Source of the DNA: an uncultured Lentisphaeria bacterium | Lineage (GTDB): Bacteria; Verrucomicrobiota; Lentisphaeria; Victivallales; Victivallaceae | DNA: 64,000 nt | Assembly (NCBI GenBank): GCA_949282965.1 | Contig: CASDQW010000046.1 | Coordinates: 18,634-82,633 of the forward strand | Direction: 5' to 3' | In this document: positions 62,344-64,000 of the stretch, one piece after another | Layout of the letters: the number at the start of each line of letters is the position of its first letter | How positions within the stretch are numbered: position 1 is the first letter of the stretch | Notes under the pieces: generated by a model | The model's input: only the letters and a program-made list of their open reading frames with translations | The model's database searches: none | What the model was told of the DNA's origin: nothing | Position numbers and translations under genes: made by a program

Positions 62344-63725
62344 TCCGCATCCTCCTTTTCCTGCGCCCGCGACGCGGCGGAACGCTCCTGGGTGAAACGT
62401 TCAATAAAGCCGGTATCGTACTTCCCGGCCACGAAATCCTTGTTCGCCAGAATCTGCTTCTGGAACGGAATCGTCGTCTTGATCCCTTCCACCGTGAATT
62501 CATCCAGCGCCCGCCGGCAGATCGCCAGCGCTTCCTCGCGGGTGTCCCCATGCACGATCAGCTTGGCAATCATGCTGTCGTAATACGGCGGAATCTGATA
62601 ACCGCTGTACACGTGCGAATCCACCCGCACATTCATGCCGCCGGGCGGAATGATCAATTCCACCTTGCCGGGCGAAGGCGTAAAGTTGTTGAACGGGTCC
62701 TCCGCATTGATCCGGCATTCGATCGCATGTCCGGAGAACCGCACGTCCTTCTGCCGGATCGACAGCCGCTCCCCGGCCGCAATCCGGATCTGCGCCTTGA
62801 TCAGGTCGATGCCGGTTACGGTTTCGGTAACCGGATGTTCCACCTGGATCCGGGTGTTCATCTCCATGAAGTAAAAGCTGCCGTCTTCCGTATAGAGAAA
62901 TTCGATCGTCCCGGCATTGGTATAACCGGCGGCCTTGGCCGCCTTGACCGCCGCCGCGCCGATCTTGTCCCGCAGTTTCGGCGTCAACACGGGCGAAGGC
63001 GATTCCTCGATCAGCTTCTGGTTGCGGCGCTGCACACTGCAATCGCGTTCCCCGAGATGGATGACGTTGCCGTAATTATCGCCGAGAATCTGGATTTCGA
63101 TATGACGGGGGTTCACCAGGTATTTTTCCATATACAGCGCACCGTTGCCGAACGCGTTTTCCGCTTCGGTCCGCGCGGCGTGATACCCCTGAATCAAACT
63201 GGCGTCGTTGTGGGCGATCCGCATCCCGCGTCCGCCGCCGCCGGCCACAGCCTTGATAATGACCGGATATTTGAGCTGGTGCGCCGTCTTGAGGGCGTCG
63301 GCTTCGCTGATGATCAGACCATCACTGCCGGGCGTGGTCGGCACCCCGGCCTTCTTCATGGTTTCCCGGGCAACGGCCTTGTCCCCCAGTGCCCGCATCG
63401 CTTCCGGCGTCGGTCCGATGAAGGTGATGCCGTGCTTGCGGCAGGCTTCGGCAAAATAGGCGTTCTCCGCCAGAAAACCGTACCCGGGATGCACCGCGTC
63501 GGCATCGCAAATCGCCGCCACCGACAGAATCCGGTCGATCAACAAATAACTCGACGCGGACTGGGCCGGTCCGATGCACACCGCCTCGTCGGCAAATCGC
63601 ACCGCCAGACTGTCGGCGTCCGCCTTGGAGTAAACCGCCACCGTCCGGATTCCCAGCTCCCGGCAGGCGCGGATAATCCGCAACGCGATCTCGCCCCGGT
63701 TGGCAATCAATACTTTATTGAACAT
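62340..63725 (-). CDS. accC: Biotin carboxylase subunit of acetyl-CoA carboxylase
   Basis: A 461-residue ATP-grasp enzyme that carboxylates biotin for fatty-acid synthesis. Motifs: [35 protein letters not shown], the ATP loop [13 protein letters not shown], and [16 protein letters not shown]. The ATG at 63725 has GGAG upstream and lies 16 bases from accB. Confidence 0.97.
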   Translation of the reverse strand: MFNKVLIANRGEIALRIIRACRELGIRTVAVYSKADADSLAVRFADEAVCIGPAQSASSYLLIDRILSVAAICDADAVHPGYGFLAENAYFAEACRKHGITFIGPTPEAMRALGDKAVARETMKKAGVPTTPGSDGLIISEADALKTAHQLKYPVIIKAVAGGGGRGMRIAHNDASLIQGYHAARTEAENAFGNGALYMEKYLVNPRHIEIQILGDNYGNVIHLGERDCSVQRRNQKLIEESPSPVLTPKLRDKIGAAAVKAAKAAGYTNAGTIEFLYTEDGSFYFMEMNTRIQVEHPVTETVTGIDLIKAQIRIAAGERLSIRQKDVRFSGHAIECRINAEDPFNNFTPSPGKVELIIPPGGMNVRVDSHVYSGYQIPPYYDSMIAKLIVHGDTREEALAICRRALDEFTVEGIKTTIPFQKQILANKDFVAGKYDTGFIERFTQERSAASRAQEKEDAE

Positions 63726-63741
63726 GAAGAATTGCTCCAAA

Positions 63742-64000
63742 TCATTCAATGATGATCAGCGGCTGCCCATATTCCACCGGCTGGCCGTTTTCCACCAGAA
63801 TATCTTTGATGACGCCGCACTTTTCGGCTTTGATTTCATTCATGACCTTCATCGCTTCGATGATGCCGATCACCGTATCGGCGTTGATCCGGTCCCCAAC
63901 CTTGACGAAAGCTGCGGCGTCCGGAGAAGCCGCCCGATAGAAGGTTCCGACCAGCGGCGCATCGATCGTTTCCGTCGGTGCGGCGGCTTCCGGAGCCGGC
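63742..64000 (-). CDS. accB: Biotin carboxyl carrier protein (5' end outside window)
   Basis: The C-terminal 85 codons are present. The biotinylation motif is EAMKVMNEI, preceded by [23 protein letters not shown] and followed by [19 protein letters not shown]. The N-terminus is cut by the window edge. Confidence 0.95.
   Translation of the reverse strand, partial: PAPEAAAPTETIDAPLVGTFYRAASPDAAAFVKVGDRINADTVIGIIEAMKVMNEIKAEKCGVIKDILVENGQPVEYGQPLIIIE

Overview
The window is about 60% GC, gene-dense and free of mobile elements. It looks like chromosomal core sequence from a Gram-negative anaerobe of the Planctomycetes-Verrucomicrobia-Chlamydiae-Lentisphaerae group, most likely a Lentisphaerota (Victivallis-like) bacterium. 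The reasons are combined: Kdo/heptose and Lpt genes (an LPS outer membrane), a chlamydia/spirochaete-type V-ATPase operon with the DUF2764 gene, a trimeric [FeFe]-hydrogenase behind Rex, membrane-spanning Ser/Thr kinases, a very large heparinase-like polysaccharide protein, and sugar isomerase / Gfo-Idh enzymes. The taxon is an inference from gene content, not from a marker search.

Layout. 0-8.2 kb (+): a receptor kinase with a Cache-like sensor, then prs-rplY-pth-rpsF-ssb-rpsR-rplI-dnaB. 8.2-11.1 kb (-): an AraC regulator, a lactonase-like beta-propeller and a secreted CBM9-like protein, divergent from a sugar isomerase and an oxidoreductase (11.2-13.2 kb, +). 13.5-15.6 kb: rpsD and a SurA-like chaperone. 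15.7-24.2 kb (+): an esterase, then an envelope block (YugP-like protease, a small membrane protein, heptose kinase, kdsB, kdsA, a giant LptC/LptA-like protein, lptB, hpf). 24.5-28.5 kb: a 1327-residue heparinase-like exoprotein. 28.6-35.5 kb: serC (-) divergent from rex, followed by hydC-hydB-hydA. 35.7-37.6 kb: an orphan CheY-like protein and a short uvrC. 37.7-43.5 kb (+): a five-gene operon of trypsin-like protease, NfeD, two tandem flotillins (FloA) and a small membrane protein. 43.6-48.5 kb (-): a three-gene operon encoding a TolQ/MotA-like membrane protein, a coiled-coil protein with a MotB/TolR-like anchor, and a kinase fused to a formylglycine-generating-enzyme-like (FGE) domain. 48.8-56.0 kb (-): the V-ATPase operon E-DUF2764-A-B-D-I-K. 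56.0-60.6 kb (-): hom, an ectoine-type aspartokinase, and a D-aminoacylase. 60.6-64.0 kb (-): accB (cut by the window edge), accC, asp23, an AmaP-like gene and maf.

The most unusual part is 37.7-48.5 kb. Two convergent operons there each look like a membrane machine. The stator-like pair coupled to a transmembrane kinase (43.6-48.5 kb) is the best candidate for an undescribed system; a small palindrome sits across the -35 box of its promoter. Many promoters in this window follow a clear sigma-70 pattern (TTGNNN, 16-17 bases, TANNNT), and several carry short perfect palindromes that look like operators.

No tRNA, rRNA, CRISPR array, insertion sequence or integrase was seen.
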